Source: Lenzites betulinus (Eukaryota; Basidiomycota; Agaricomycetes; Polyporales; Polyporaceae). Taken from it: 64,000 nt of DNA. A program made the translations under genes and the position numbers. Below, in pieces: positions 1 through 11,616 of this stretch. The notes under the pieces were generated by a model. That model did not search any database, had not been told where the DNA came from, and saw only the letters and a program-made list of their open reading frames with translations. Each line of letters starts with the position of its first letter. The stretch's first letter is position 1. The stretch covers positions 186,001-250,000 of the forward strand of contig JABYQU010000038.1 of the NCBI GenBank assembly GCA_022264855.1, in the 5' to 3' direction.

Positions 1-328
1 GTCTTCATCAACAACTTCTGGAGCATCCACTCAGCACACCCTCAGCGCGACTTCCTCAAGTGAGTACTATGCCTCTCCATGGTATAACTGGCGCTAATCT
101 CCACTCAGATATGACTTCTTCCAGACGCTATGTGCGTATACACCAGATTAATTGCTATCAAACCGTAATTGACACACTGATGGGTGACAGCGATTGTTGG
201 TGGCCTCATTCTCCTCGTCAACATGGGCCCCGGTAAGCGGTTTTCCCTCACTATGAGCTAGGACGATGTTTAATTTGACAATGATACTAGGGGGTCTCTC
301 TGTGGACGAGAAGAAGAAGACATACTAG
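1..328 (+). CDS. ERV29: SURF4/Erv29-family ER cargo receptor, 3' end (partial)
   Basis: This is the C-terminal part of a multi-pass ER membrane protein; the 5' part lies outside the window. Exons are about <1-59, 109-131, 191-232 and 291-328, with short GT..AG introns. The joined reading gives YDFFQTL, then a hydrophobic helix (SIVGGLILLVNMGPGG), then the tail SVDEKKKTY and a TAG stop. The order YDFFQT-helix-GPGG-S-DE-KKK is the hallmark of the SURF4/Erv29 C-terminus. The last residues (KKTY) form a KKxx di-lysine COPI retrieval signal. The family packages soluble secretory cargo into COPII vesicles and cycles between ER and Golgi. Only about the last 50 residues are visible, but the family call is firm; one-to-one orthology to yeast ERV29 is inferred. 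Confidence 0.88.
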
Positions 329-3300
329 GTGTCTTTTACAGGCCTCACCTCGGTGCAACGTGTAGCCCGACAAGGCATGCGATCCTTGGTTCGGGATGCG
401 CTTCCCCACCATGGGCTTATGGCAAAGGGCTAGGGTACGACCGGGCGGCTGGTTTCTTGTATCCTTCATGAAAATGTGGATGGATTGGCGTGGACCGTTC
501 TCTGGTAATGTTTTATGTAATTGTTCCCGGTCCCGACATCCGCCGCGGCGCCTGCGTGCTATCGTCAGTTCTGCCGCGATACCAGCGTCAACAAAGCCAG
601 CGTTCACACCAGCTCCCGGAAGGATTTCGTCGCGGGGCAGCGCACATCGATTCTCGAAGGCCCGAAGGCCGCTATAAGGGACATTCAATGATCGGACGGC
701 CCAAGGGCCGGTACAGCCCGACGGAAATGAGGTGCGCATTTCGACAGATGGATCTGCGGCAGGGCGCGCTGAGGGAGACCTGGGGCCCCGACGTCAAACC
801 CCTCACCTCCCCGCGAAAACGGGGGGACGGAGAGGGGGATTAGGCGCAGCTGGCAGCAAGGCCGTGTACGTGTACGCACAGCGCCCTGTCTGCGCCCCCT
901 CGCGTCCGACGAGCAAAACGCCACCGTTTCGAACGTTCTGAGGGGGTACATCAAGGGAATCGGGGGTCCGCGGTTCGCTGGCGCTGCAGCACATTCAGTC
1001 TGCCCGGCGAGTGTGCACACGCACGCGTGCACCGCGGAGGGCCCGGCGCTGACGCTCCCCCGATGTGCACATCGCGGGGTGCTGGAGGGGGCGTACCCAG
1101 CCTCGCCGCTGGCCTCCGCACGCACCGCACACCCTCTAATTCACCTCTCCCCCAATCGTTCGCGTTCGATTCGCGGGGGCGAGGGACGGGTTCGCACTCC
1201 GCCAGGAGAGTTTGTGGGTGCGCATGAGAACGCGCGCGTGCGTGGGGGATGTGGCGCACCGCGAGGCCACGGAAAGGGCCCCCGGGGCAGCCCTGACGTC
1301 TTCGCCGCACCTGCGTGCCGGCGTGCGCGCCTCGCTCGCGGGCTTCAGTGTGTGTTCGTGAGGCGCAGGCTCAGCCCGTGGCGTCCGTGACTGCGTGGGC
1401 GTGCGTGGGTGTGTGGAAAGACGTGTGATGCCCAAAGGGGCGAGCGCGCGCAATGCAGCGGAGTTCGAGCAGTTTGCGCTCAGAGCCTCGGGCTTCGGTT
1501 GGGCTGCTGCTGGCTGACCGGCCACTGGGTATTGGTGTTCGGTACTGGCCGTACTCCCGCTGGCCATGCGCAGCATGAAACGCGTACGCTGTGGTTCGCA
1601 GAGACGGGCCTGTGCGGAGGAGCTTCTAGATAGACTGCGAGATGGGCGAGATAAAGTGTGAAGGTTATCGGTGCCACTGTGTGGGTAAATGGGTTACGGG
1701 TATGGCGCGAGACACGAATCGCGAACGGCGGGAAGGTTCTAGGCTGCCTGGCGCATCGGCGTAAATTGAGCACTCTGCAGAGTTTGGCATGAGGGCGCCG
1801 GGCGAGCGACGCGCGTATGAACGAGGCGATAGGAAGCTGTGGCCGCGAGCTGTGGCGGAGGAGAGCACGTCCGCCGCTTGCACGGGCTGTTGCCGACTGA
1901 ATGGACTGTCCGGCGCGGGGTGACGGGACTGGGGGCACCTCCAGAACCCGACTTGGTGAGCACAGGATTGCAAATGGGGCACGTCGAGGTTCGCCAGAAT
2001 CCCCGTAGAAGGACCTCGCTAAGACGGGGGTTGTCCCGGTGGGATAATCCGGCCGCAGCGTCTGGACACCCTGGAGCAGTCTATGTGACTGCGTGAGCAG
2101 ACGAAAGTGATGTTTGTTTTTCCAGAGCGGCAGACCGAGAGCGTGCCGCATGCTCACCTGTCCAGAACCTGACAAAGCGGCAGACGTAAGCCAGACTCAA
2201 CACAGCAGCCGACAGACTTTTTGGCAGCATTTAGAGTTATACTTGCAGTGTTTAGCCAGCGTCGCACCAGACTCCGTCCCAGATACGGCAAAACGAAGTA
2301 GAACTGGACCCGCTCGCGGTGTTCTCCAAGGGTGCAGTTCTTGCCAGCGGGGAATGCCTCATCAGAACGGTCTAGCAGAGGCTCTGATAGTGGCGACCTC
2401 GCACGAAGCCGCGCTCGTGGAAAGATTCAGCTCCCGCGATACTACAGAGGCAGAACTTTGCGCCGCAGGAAACGATCCGCGGGAGAGCTTCCCGACAGAA
2501 CGAGCAACGCCCCGGTACGCTGACACCTCGCCGCAGATAGAGGGTAAAGACGTAACGCACCAGGTTCTATCGCCCCGAAATACCGCGATAGCCTGGAATA
2601 GGTTTCCGTGGATTTCTCCGCGGAGAAGGCCCTGCGCCCCTCTGCGTCCGCACCAGGGGTCGAGCTTTGGGCGGCGCGGCGAGCAGGATGCTGGTCTGGA
2701 TTCGTGCCCGCGAAGAGCCCGGGCAGGCTCGATTCAATGGCGAACGGGCAGACGGAAACAGCGCTGTCAGATAGACTATGGCAAACCCTAAGCCGCGTGG
2801 GGATGAACGCGGCGGAAGGCACCAAGTACGGGAGCTGTGTGTAATGGGGGTACGGCAAGCCGCGTCATTGAGTTCCGAGCGTCGTCAACGGTCTGCCAGG
2901 TGTTGTAATGACAGTCAGGGTCGAAGGAGGGAGGGAACGCACCGCGACCGAGGACTGGCATTGGGAACGGGCGGAATTTGAACTGCTGCTTTGGGTCTTT
3001 ACGTGAAAGATTGGGTGGCATGCATGCGCTAGGGTGATAGCCAGCGCGAAGCCTCGTACGGCAGAGGGTTCCTGGCCAGACTCGATGATTTACAGCATCG
3101 TGAAAATAGGCGAACGGGGAAGAGATATTCCAGGACTGGGAAACGTCTCAGGGTCATTAGTCAAGTGGCGTGAGGCGAAGGAGGAAAGGACCTACCAGAC
3201 CTAGATCCAGACCGAGTTCCCAGCATTCCCTCGTATTCCATAGGCCATGCACGGCGACTGCTGGCAGTCGCTCGCCAGTACGGCACATGCCGACAATCAC

Positions 3301-3740
3301 ACTGGAACTACGAATGAATTTGTCGTCAATACAAAAGCCTCCGAGGGTCTGTTAACGGTAATGGGTTCACTCATTATCAGCGAGCGTTTGGCCGGAGCAT
3401 GGTTGAGCGCATCTGAGAGACGACCGACCGCTAGCGGCGGACGAGGTGGTCGTCCCATGCCCGTTGCCAAGTGCATGAACTCGAAGTTGTTGACAGAACG
3501 AAGGCGCTGCCGACAGATGCCGCGGCCCTCCCGTCCGTTGTTGGCCTGACCCTAGACTGGGGTTGGCAAGGCCACGTGTTATGCGCCCCCGAGCCACAGC
3601 CAAGACCAATGACATCATGTCGTCTCCCGCCACACTCGACGAGGCTGATTGCTCGCTGTTCGAAATGTCCTCCTCCACTCCTTGCCTCCTCCCACCACTG
3701 CGACCAAAAAACCGCGTTCGTGTTCTCGCCCACGGTTCTA
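329..3740. other. 3.4 kb without a supportable gene
   Basis: Between the Erv29 stop and the next ATG I find no reading frame with recognisable conservation or a coherent exon chain. Roughly 690-1450 is very GC- and CpG-rich, so all six frames stay open by chance. Roughly 1480-3000 is more mixed, with a 231-codon open frame on the minus strand that looks like noise. No tRNA, 5S rRNA, terminal repeat or transposase motif was seen. It may hold the 3' UTR of Erv29, the promoter of the next gene, a non-coding RNA or decayed insertions. Confidence 0.5.
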
Positions 3741-5071
3741 ATGATGGAAGACCTTCCAATCGATACCTCTCACCCTGCGGTCAGAGAGTATCTTGCTCTT
3801 ATTAGGTGCGTCGTTCAGTATCTTCAATTTTTACACGCATTCATGCTGACATACACCAAGACTGCAGGTGCTGACACCTCTGTCGCTTTTGGTCAACATC
3901 GCGACGCTCATGGTGTGCACATTTGTTCTCGATCCAAACCTTGGTACGTCCTCGAATCCGCGTATACGAATATGTCGTTAAACTTGCATATGTCGCAGGT
4001 ACTATATCCGAGCTATACCCCTCCGCAATATCCCCCAAACCATATATGATTGCCATTTTTATTGTGGCCATATACGTGGGACAAGTGGGATATTGCGTTC
4101 TGCTCGTGTTGTCCCGCAAACCGGAGACGAAGCGCGCGCTCATCAAGGGATGCGGCTTCCCGCTTGTACTTGCCAACTGGGTCATGGCGTTCTGGGCGAT
4201 ATCATGGGTATGTTCATGCTATGCGATACAGGTCACGCCCGGACACTGACAAGAGACGAAAGATCCTCCAAGCGTTCCTCCTCTCTACTGTCCTGCTGGG
4301 CGTCTTGCTCGGTCTGCTGCTCTACGCTAACGTCGTACTCCTCATTTACCACGCGCCCAGTGGCAAAAGGTAAGTATACGTTCACCCAATCAGCGCAGTG
4401 TATGACTATATTGTGACAGGCCACTTGACATTGCGTTTATTCATGCGCCGTTGCGCACATTCCTCCTATTTCCGCTTGGCGTCATGTTCCCGTACAGCCT
4501 CTTGTGAGTGGGATTTTCCTGATTACATCCATGACATGCACTAATTTACTATCTCTAGTGTAACTCTCGGTCTAACATGGTCGCCGGGGGAGCCACAACA
4601 CTATGCACGAGGACAATGGCCTGGAATGGCCGTCATGCTTGGCGTGAACCTCCTTGGTGAGCAATCATGCTGGGATTAGGGCTTGTGTCAAAATCGTGAT
4701 AGCAAGCTGACGCGGCGTGAACACAGGTATCGTGGTCATTGCCCTTCGCCGCGACATCGTGTGGTGTGTAGCGGCGACATGGATTTGTGCAAGTATATGG
4801 AGCGAGAAGCCGAAGCCCTATCCCGTCTTCGTGAGTACTCCCTAAGACGTGGATTAGTTCATGAACTCACATTATAATACAGGCTATCGCTATCGCGTTC
4901 ACCGTATTACATCCCACTGCTCTCATCGCCTCCACCATATGGGTCTGGCTCCGTGGGCGGCGTCGGACGGGGCCTATCGCGCTGCCGCCGGATAATGAAG
5001 GTGTCCCTAATGGACCGCCTCACGGGGAAAGGCCAGCACGCGAGGTCGATGCCGAAGCCATCTGGGGTTGA
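3741..5071 (+). CDS. Uncharacterised multi-pass membrane protein
   Basis: Eight short exons join into about 315 residues. The N-terminus (MMEDLPIDTSHPAVREYL) is hydrophilic. About seven hydrophobic helices follow, for example LLVNIATLMVCTFVL, YMIAIFIVAIYVGQVGY, WVMAFWAISW, FLLSTVLLGVLLGLLLYA and AIAIAFTVLHPTALIAS. The cytosol-like tail is polar with many R and P and ends EAIWG. The acceptor of intron 1 is read as AAG at about 3865 and that of intron 3 as CAAG at about 4253, because those keep the frame open. I do not recognise a family motif. The arrangement of seven helices with short loops resembles the many lineage-specific membrane proteins of Agaricomycetes, but that is a resemblance only and no function can be given. 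Confidence 0.7.
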
Positions 5072-5157
5072 ACTGAGATGTCCCACGATTTTCACGATGA
5101 GAAAGGACTTTATGATACGTCCAAATAACGACTCTAGATATATCTCACACTATGCAT

Positions 5158-6329
5158 TTAGTCGCCATACAATATACCTCCTATACTCCGAGCTCTCCCT
5201 TCGACTGACTGCCTTCTGGTAACTTCGCAGGTCTGTGCATCTGATGAAGCTAGGTCAGTCCAAAGTGAGTCGCACCGGAATTTATGGATACAAACGATGG
5301 ATATATTCACGGGCTCGTGTGCCCAGGAAGGATTGTTCGCTCCAACGAAAACAGTCCGTTTCACGCTGAACCCGAATCGTTCGTAGAACGGCCGCGCATC
5401 CGACGTGACAACCCACACGTCGCGTCCTTCCGCGTCACTCTGCAAAAGCGTCAATATTCGCTCAGCCTAGATCGACTATCGTCAGGTGCGAAAAACACCG
5501 CACCATGTTGGTGACAGTCTTGACGAGCAGCCCGCCGTAGCCGCGCCCCTGTGCCGCGGGGTCCGTCGCCAGGCCCTGGATCTCGTACATGTTGCCGACT
5601 TTCGCGCCGAATGCGTCTAGGACCTGCGCTCGTACGCCCGCGGCATACTCTTCCCTTCGCTGATACAAGGCGTATAAAAAATAGGAACATCATGTAAATC
5701 CATGTGGGACGCAACACAACGCACTCTGGAAAGCTCAGCCGGCCTGAAGATGTTGAGCACGCGTACGAGGAACCCAATGAGCCAGTGGTGCTTGTTTACT
5801 TTCGGCGTTGAACTATGGGGCAGCGCTCGTGAGTAGAAATCGGAGACACTCTGCCTGTGACGCACTAGATCAATATCGCCGCCCCCGCGCCGACGGTCAG
5901 CACCCGCCCCTGGCAGATGCTGCTGCCGTACGTGAGAAGCTTGGTGAGCCAGACACGGAATCCCGCCAGGGGCCATGTGTTTGCGGACTAGACGCAGGAA
6001 ACGCAGTTCGCGGTCAAACGGATTACGAGGTATGCAAACCGCGGTGAGTCCGCACTGCTACTGGTAAACCCACCTGAATGTATCTCATCAGCGAGTTGCC
6101 ATTGTCGAACGCCCTGGACGTGCAGTTCATGCCTCGGAGAAGTTCCGCTGGATGGTTCAATTTGGAAGTGCATTAGCTCTTGGCGTGTGTATCAATTGGC
6201 GTGAAGCGTACTGAATCGCAGGGGCCTCACATCCTCTAATGTCGCCCTCGGCGGTATTAGGAGGGGGGTCGCCTCCGATGTGTGCTGGGCCGTTCTTAGG
6301 AACTCAGAACGCTCGGCGACTGGCTGCAT
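5158..6329 (-). CDS. GNAT-family N-acetyltransferase, copy A of a tandem pair
   Basis: Six exons are read on the minus strand, starting at MQPVAERS, about 290 residues. The N-terminal strand (PPRATLEDVRPL) and helix (NCTSRAFDNGNSLMRYI) match the fungal GNAT fold. The acetyl-CoA binding core is EIQGLATDPAAQGRGYGGLL, that is motif A with Q-G-R-G-Y-G. The C-terminal part is SDAEGRDVWV..ARPFYERFGF, typical for the last strands of GNATs. The copy B gene has the same exon borders and about 70 percent similar residues. In copy A a 2-base length difference after NISIVC shifts the frame relative to B, so the tail runs on for about 30 unmatched residues to the stop at 5158. The substrate is unknown. 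A GNAT is certain; activity of this copy is less certain than for B. Confidence 0.75.
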
Positions 6330-6763
6330 TGCTTAGATGGACTGAGGTTCGGAAACTGCTAATGCTGGATGCTTGCGTTAGGGAGAGACGGGCCAAATTT
6401 GCAAGAGAATGGCCAAAACCCACCTAGATACTGCTCGGAAAAGCGTGAGTCATACCGATCTCCTCAGGACGCCGTTGTTAACGCGCGCTGCGCAGTACTC
6501 TATTGATCACGAGTGTTTAGCAAGCCGTAAGCGGGCTGCTCTGGCCGTTGCAGGAACCCGGCCTTGCAATCATGCTTGTGCATCAGATCGCGCTTAGATT
6601 TCGTCAAAGTCGACTGTGAGCACGATATCAAATGCATCTCGTGCGGATCATACAGTATACTTAAACAACAACGAATACAGTCACCTCTAGTACAACACAC
6701 CTACTAGACTTCGAGTTCTGCTTTCGGTGAAAACCCTTCCGATGCCTTCGCAGGTCTATGCAT

Positions 6764-7819
6764 CTATTGAAGCCCAGTCAGTCCCAAGTGCCTCGAGACG
6801 AAATTCTGAAGACATACTATGGAGATGTTGACAGGCTCGTGCGTCCAGGAAGGGTTGTTCCCGCCAAGGAAGACAGTCCGCGTTACGCTGAACCCAAACC
6901 GCTCGTAGAACGGCCGTGCATCCGACGTGATGACCCACACATCACGTCCTTCCGCATCGCCCTGTAACAATATGCACTTAGTTTGGGGCCATTTTTGAGC
7001 GCATATATCGTCTCACCATGTTGGTGACTGTGTTGACAAGCAGCCCGCCGTAGCCGCGCCCCTGCGCTACAGGGTCCGTCGCCAGGCCCTGTATCTCGTA
7101 CATGTTACTGAGTTTGGCTCCGAAGGCGTCTTGGACCTGTGCTTGCACGCCCGCGGCAAACTCATCCCTCCGCTGTTACAATCTAATTGTGAGCAGGGAA
7201 ACAAACTGCACCATACGGAATGCAGCGTACCCTGACAAGCTCTGCGGGCCTGAAGAAGTTGATGACGGGTATGAGCAGCCCGACGAACCAGTGAGGCTTG
7301 TTCACCTTCGGCGTCGAGCTGTACGGAGATATTTGTCAATGGAGATTTGAACTTAGAGCAAACACTCTGACGCACTAGATCAATAACGATGCCCCCGCGC
7401 CAACGGTCAGCATCCGCTTCTGGTAGATGCTGCCGCCATACATGAGAAGTTTGACAAGCCAGATGCGAAACTTTGCGAGGGGCCATGTGTCTGAGGACTA
7501 GATGTGATAAACGCAGTTAGAGGTCGCTCAGATTACGAGGTATGTGAACCGCGGTGGGTTCGCCAGAGACTCACGTCAAAGTATCTGGCCAGCGAATCGT
7601 TGACGAACGCCCGGGATGTGCCGTTCATGGCACGCCCGAGTTCCACTGGTGCAGTTAAGGTGTATGAGCTCGTGACGTTGTGCGTCAATTGTCTGAATGC
7701 GTACTGAAACTAAGTGGTTTCACATCCGCGAGTGTCGCCCTGCGCGGCATCAAGAGCGGGGTTGCTTCGTTATGCTGAACCGATTCCAGGGATCCAGAAG
7801 GCTCGACGAGTGGCTGCAT
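6764..7819 (-). CDS. GNAT-family N-acetyltransferase, copy B of a tandem pair
   Basis: Six exons, about 260 residues, starting at MQPLVEPSG. Intron 1 lies between ..ADVKPLSF and MELGRAMN (donor GTACGC, acceptor CCAG). The protein carries MPRRATLADV, RAFVNDSLARYF, an ill-defined middle with two hydrophobic segments (RIWLVKLLMYGGSIY; HWFVGLLIPVINFF), the acetyl-CoA loop Q-G-R-G-Y-G-G, and EGRDVWVITSDARPFYERFGF. It ends after PVNISIVC with a short tail and a TAG at 6764-6766. A TATATAA stretch (7906-7912) about 87 bases upstream of the ATG is absent from copy A. GNATs move acetyl from acetyl-CoA to amines. The substrate cannot be told, and there is no cluster context. Confidence 0.8.
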
Positions 7820-7905
7820 GACTTGAGCGGACTGAAATTCGGTGTCTATATGAGAGGGATAAATTTGCAAGAGAAAGGCCACGACTCGCCTGGATACACT
7901 GCTCG

Positions 7906-7912
7906 TATATAA
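7906..7912 (-). promoter_or_regulatory. TATA-like element of GNAT copy B
   Basis: TATATAA (TTATATA on the coding strand) lies about 87 bases before the copy B ATG. The aligned position in copy A reads GGAAAAG, so the element is specific to one copy. Its function is inferred. Confidence 0.35.
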
Positions 7913-8487
7913 GAGTCACAGCAGCTGTCAATGCGCAGTAACTATAGTTGCAGGTCGTAAGTGGGCTAGCCTGGCCGCTACCGGAGGCTGGCCGGCCGCC
8001 TTACGATCGTCCTTTCCTGCTTAGATTTTAGCGAAGGCGATAAGTACGAAAATCAAATGCTCCTCGTGCGGATCATGTATACAGTATAGCCGCCAGCGTA
8101 GTGCCTTCCCGGGCTCGTCTTTGCTATCAGGCGCTCGCGAACACAGTGATCAGAGCATAAGTGTGTCTTTTTATGCTATGTGGAAGATGTACATATGTTC
8201 GAGCAGAGTATAAGTAGCGTATAGCGTTCATTAGAAGACGGCTCGGGGGGCGCGGCTATAATGCTTAGCGCAGAACATGATCTGAGATCGATCGCCTTCG
8301 GTAAATGCACGTGGCCTCCAAATTTTGAGAGGCGCCCGCCCTTCCGTTCAGTCTGAGTGCAGCGGATGGCACCTTACACTCTCTCCGTTGCTCTGCTTTT
8401 ATAGCTGTCTACGCTTTCTGCTGGCTTTTCTCAGTACTTGAAAACTACATAATAGACTAGCTCACGGTCCGGCCGCTAAACATACCT

Positions 8488-11151
8488 ATGAGTGTGGCTT
8501 TGGATCCCAGTGCGGTGAAGGTCTACACAGTCAATGGAGAAGCTTCCGGCTCTTCTTCATCTCTCCCCGACTGGCTGACCCGGAAACGACAAGCAAATGG
8601 GAAGGGAAAGAGGGTGATTAGGGAGCAGATTGAGGGCATAGTCGAGCTCATCCAGCACTTCGACTTCCCGGAGGCCAGTAACAAGGTCAAGACCACCCGG
8701 GACGGCCACCATGCGATCGCGACCGGCACGTACAAGCCGCAAATCAGAACATGGGACCTGGACCAGCTCTCGCTGAAGTTCGAGAGGCATACAGACGCAG
8801 AGAATGTGGACTTTGTTGTGAGTGAGTCTTGCTATTCCCGCTTTCCTGATGTTCCCTCTCGGACTAAATATACTCACGACTTGTGCGCCTCTATAGATGC
8901 TGTCGGATGACTGGACGAAGTCAATACATCTCCAAAACGACCGCTCTGTTGAGCTGCACACGCAAGGTGGATTCCACTACCGAACTCGCATACCACGCTT
9001 TGGGCGTGCTCTCGCCTACCACTTTCCTTCATGCGACGCCCTCTTCGCCGCGTCCGGCCCCGAAGTCTTTCGCCTCAACCTCGACCAGGGGCGTTTCCTA
9101 AATCCACTCGTACTGCAAGGCGAGGGTGGAGAGGAAATTGCAGGTGTGAATGTGGTTGATATAAACCCTGCACACCAACTCTTCGGTTTCGGAGTGGAGG
9201 GAAACGGCACGGTCGAGTTCTGGGATCCGCGGTCACGGTCTCGCGTCGGAATCCTACACCTTCCCCGCGATCGCCTTATGCCTATGAACTCGCTCTCCGT
9301 GTCCGCTCTCCCCGGAGTGGACGGACCGATCCCGCTCTCTGTCACCGCCCTCTCCTCGCGGCCAGATGGACTATCATATGCTGTGGGAACCTCCACGGGC
9401 CACACCCTCCTATATGACATCCGTTCCGCACGACACCTTGCGATCAAGGACCAAGGTTACGGTCTTCCTGTAAAGAACGTGCAGTGGATAGAAGGCGGCA
9501 GCCGGATGGCCGGAGAGGGCTACATCCTGAGCGCAGACAAGAAGGTCATCAAAATTTGGAACCGGAATTCAGTACGTGAACATTTATCTAAGGTCCAAAC
9601 GCTTGCTCATATCCTCTCAGCCCGAAGTCAACTTCACGTCCATCACACCCGCAAATGACACGAATGATGTACACCACGTTCCGGGCAGCGGACTGCTGCT
9701 GCTCGCGAATGAGGGCATCAAGATGACGAGCTACTTTATCCCCCAGCTGGGTCCCGCGCCGAAGTGGTGCAGTTTCCTCGAGAACCTCACGGAGGAGATG
9801 GAGGACCAGACGACGCGCACAGCTTACCAGGACTACAAGTTCGTCGATCGCAACGAGCTCACCAAGTACGTCTCTGCTTTCTATTTCTCACTTACCTGCA
9901 ACCTAACGGCCTCGCCTCCGCAGACTGGGCTTGGACCGCCTCGTCGGCACGCCCGCACTCAAGCCGTACATGCACGGCTACTTCGTCTCGCTCGAGCTGT
10001 ACGACGCGGCGCGGGTCATCGCGAACCCCTACGCCTATGCTGAGCACCGCGAGCGCATGGTGCAGGAGAAGATGGAGAAGATGGCCGAGACGCGCATCCA
10101 CTCGCGCAAGAACGGCGCCGCGGCGACCGTCAAGGTCAACAAGGCGCTCGCGGAGAAGTTGAAGAAGGAGGACGCGCGCGCGCGGAAGCACGAGGAGCGC
10201 AAGGCGAAGAGGGCGCACGCTCAACCCGAGGAGGATGTGATGGAGGTGGACGGAGAGCAGGAGGAAGAGGAGGAAGCGGAAGAGGTACCAAAACAAGGGG
10301 CGGCGGGCTTGCTCAGCGATCCGCGTTTCGCGGCTGTGTTCCAGGACCCCGAGTACGAGGTGGACCAGAACACTAGGGAGTACGCGCTCCTCAACCCGTC
10401 CTCCGTCGCGCAGCGGCAGACCCGCGACTCTGGGAAGCCTCGCGCGAAGACGGCCGTGGAGGAGGAGGAAGAGGAGAGCGACAAGGCTTCGTCAGATCCT
10501 TTCAGCGACAGCGATGACGGGAGCGACGGAAAGAAGAGTGGCAGCGAGAGCGAAGACAGCGACGACGCTGGCAGTGAGTGTATTCCTAATACATGCGGGA
10601 TATGCCTGACGCTGACACCTATTACAGAGCTTTGGCAAGACAACATCAGTGCGCGTATAGCGGCGCGCGACAGCGGCATAAAGCAAGTGAGAGCAGCCAT
10701 GGCCGCCAAAGCAGCAGCGGCCCCCCGCCGAGAACCAAAGGTCCGACTCGTCCCTTTGCAGGCGCAGAACGACGCCGCCGGCCGTGGCGTGGACAAGAAC
10801 GCAACGTTTGGCCAGCGTCGATCACAGCTAGGACCCACTCAGAGGTCACGCACGTCCAGCCGCGACCCCGCCGTCCGCCAAGCGGTTGGCGGTGGCCTCG
10901 AGGTGACATTTATCCCGAAGACGGTCTCGTCTGGGAACGATTACGACGACGACGAGCCGGGCTCGGGGCGTGCGGGGAAGAAGGGCGGGAAGGAGGTCGT
11001 GAAGCGGAAGGGCGTGGAGTCGTTCGGCGCGGGCATGGAGCGTGGCGGGGAGGATCCCGAGCACGAGATGAACGAAACGGAGAGGAAGGGACGGACGAAG
11101 CGGCGGCAGGGCATGCGCAGTGGGAGCAAAAATACGTTCAGGAGAATGTGA
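8488..11151 (+). CDS. ENP2: Enp2/NOL10, WD40 nucleolar ribosome-biogenesis factor
   Basis: Five exons; the start is ATG at 8488 (MSVALDPSAVKVYTVNG). The N-terminus matches NOL10: LPDWL..KR, then ELIQHFDFPEASNKVKTTRDG and ATGTYKPQIRTWDL, which open a WD40 propeller. After the propeller come the conserved blocks TAYQDYKFVDRNEL and LGLDRLVGTPALKPYMHGYF. The NUC153 motif LLSDPRFAAVFQDPEYEVD follows, flanked by very acidic tracts (EQEEEEEAEE; SESEDSDDAG). The Lys/Arg-rich end closes with SFGAGMER, KRRQGMRSGS and NTFRRM, like other Enp2 proteins. The family acts in the nucleolus in early 18S/40S processing. Intron 1 is at about 8820-8896 and the last intron at about 10572-10626. All diagnostic regions are present and no damage is seen. 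Confidence 0.92.
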
Positions 11152-11616
11152 GCGTGGATACGGTGCTGTGTATTCTAGCTTACTTCTGGCCGTTGTTATG
11201 TTCTGCACATACCTACTGTATCCCTCTTTCAAGTTCGATTCCCATGTCTTGCATTGTAGTGTCGACCATAAGTCTCCTGCCTGTGAGAAAAAGCTGTTAT
11301 GCGTGCGATACAAATGTGCAAGTGCTTAAACGTCGTATAGCAATTCGGCAACAATACAGAAGAACAGGGCGATGAGGCTCTGGGCCGGTTTGCGTAGCCA
11401 AGCACTAGGTATGATCAGAGCAGAGAAATGTTAAGTTATACGAGTACTGCAATGGATACACATTGATCTAACTACATATACAACGGGAGTCCCAAGCAGC
11501 CTTCCCAGTCTAGTGCATCCTAGTCATGTCGAAGCATGCTCCGGGATCACGAAACACTAGGTCCGTCCTCCAGATCTACCTCCGGCGCTACCTCTTGTTT
11601 GGAAGCGGACGCCCGA

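Larger units (their letters stand above)
5200..8110. repeat. Tandem segmental duplication of about 1.4 kb
   Basis: Two direct units can be aligned: about 5220-6660 and about 6740-8105. Similarity covers not just the GNAT exons but introns and both flanks. For example, the run around 6395-6445 (ttgcaagagaatggcc) matches 7864-7880, and the run around 6590-6660 (tctcgtgcggatcat) matches 8035-8090. The copies have diverged with many substitutions and small indels, so the event is not recent. Confidence 0.8.

Noticed and set aside
1480..2175. 231-codon open frame on the minus strand
   Set aside because: Composition and sequence look random, with no splice context or conserved motif; the area is GC-rich enough for chance frames.
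10221..10838. 205-codon Ser-rich frame antisense to Enp2
   Set aside because: Complement of the acidic Glu/Asp/Ser tracts of Enp2; no independent support.
11229..11250. GTTCGATTCCC, resembling a tRNA B box
   Set aside because: No acceptor stem or A box can be paired around it.
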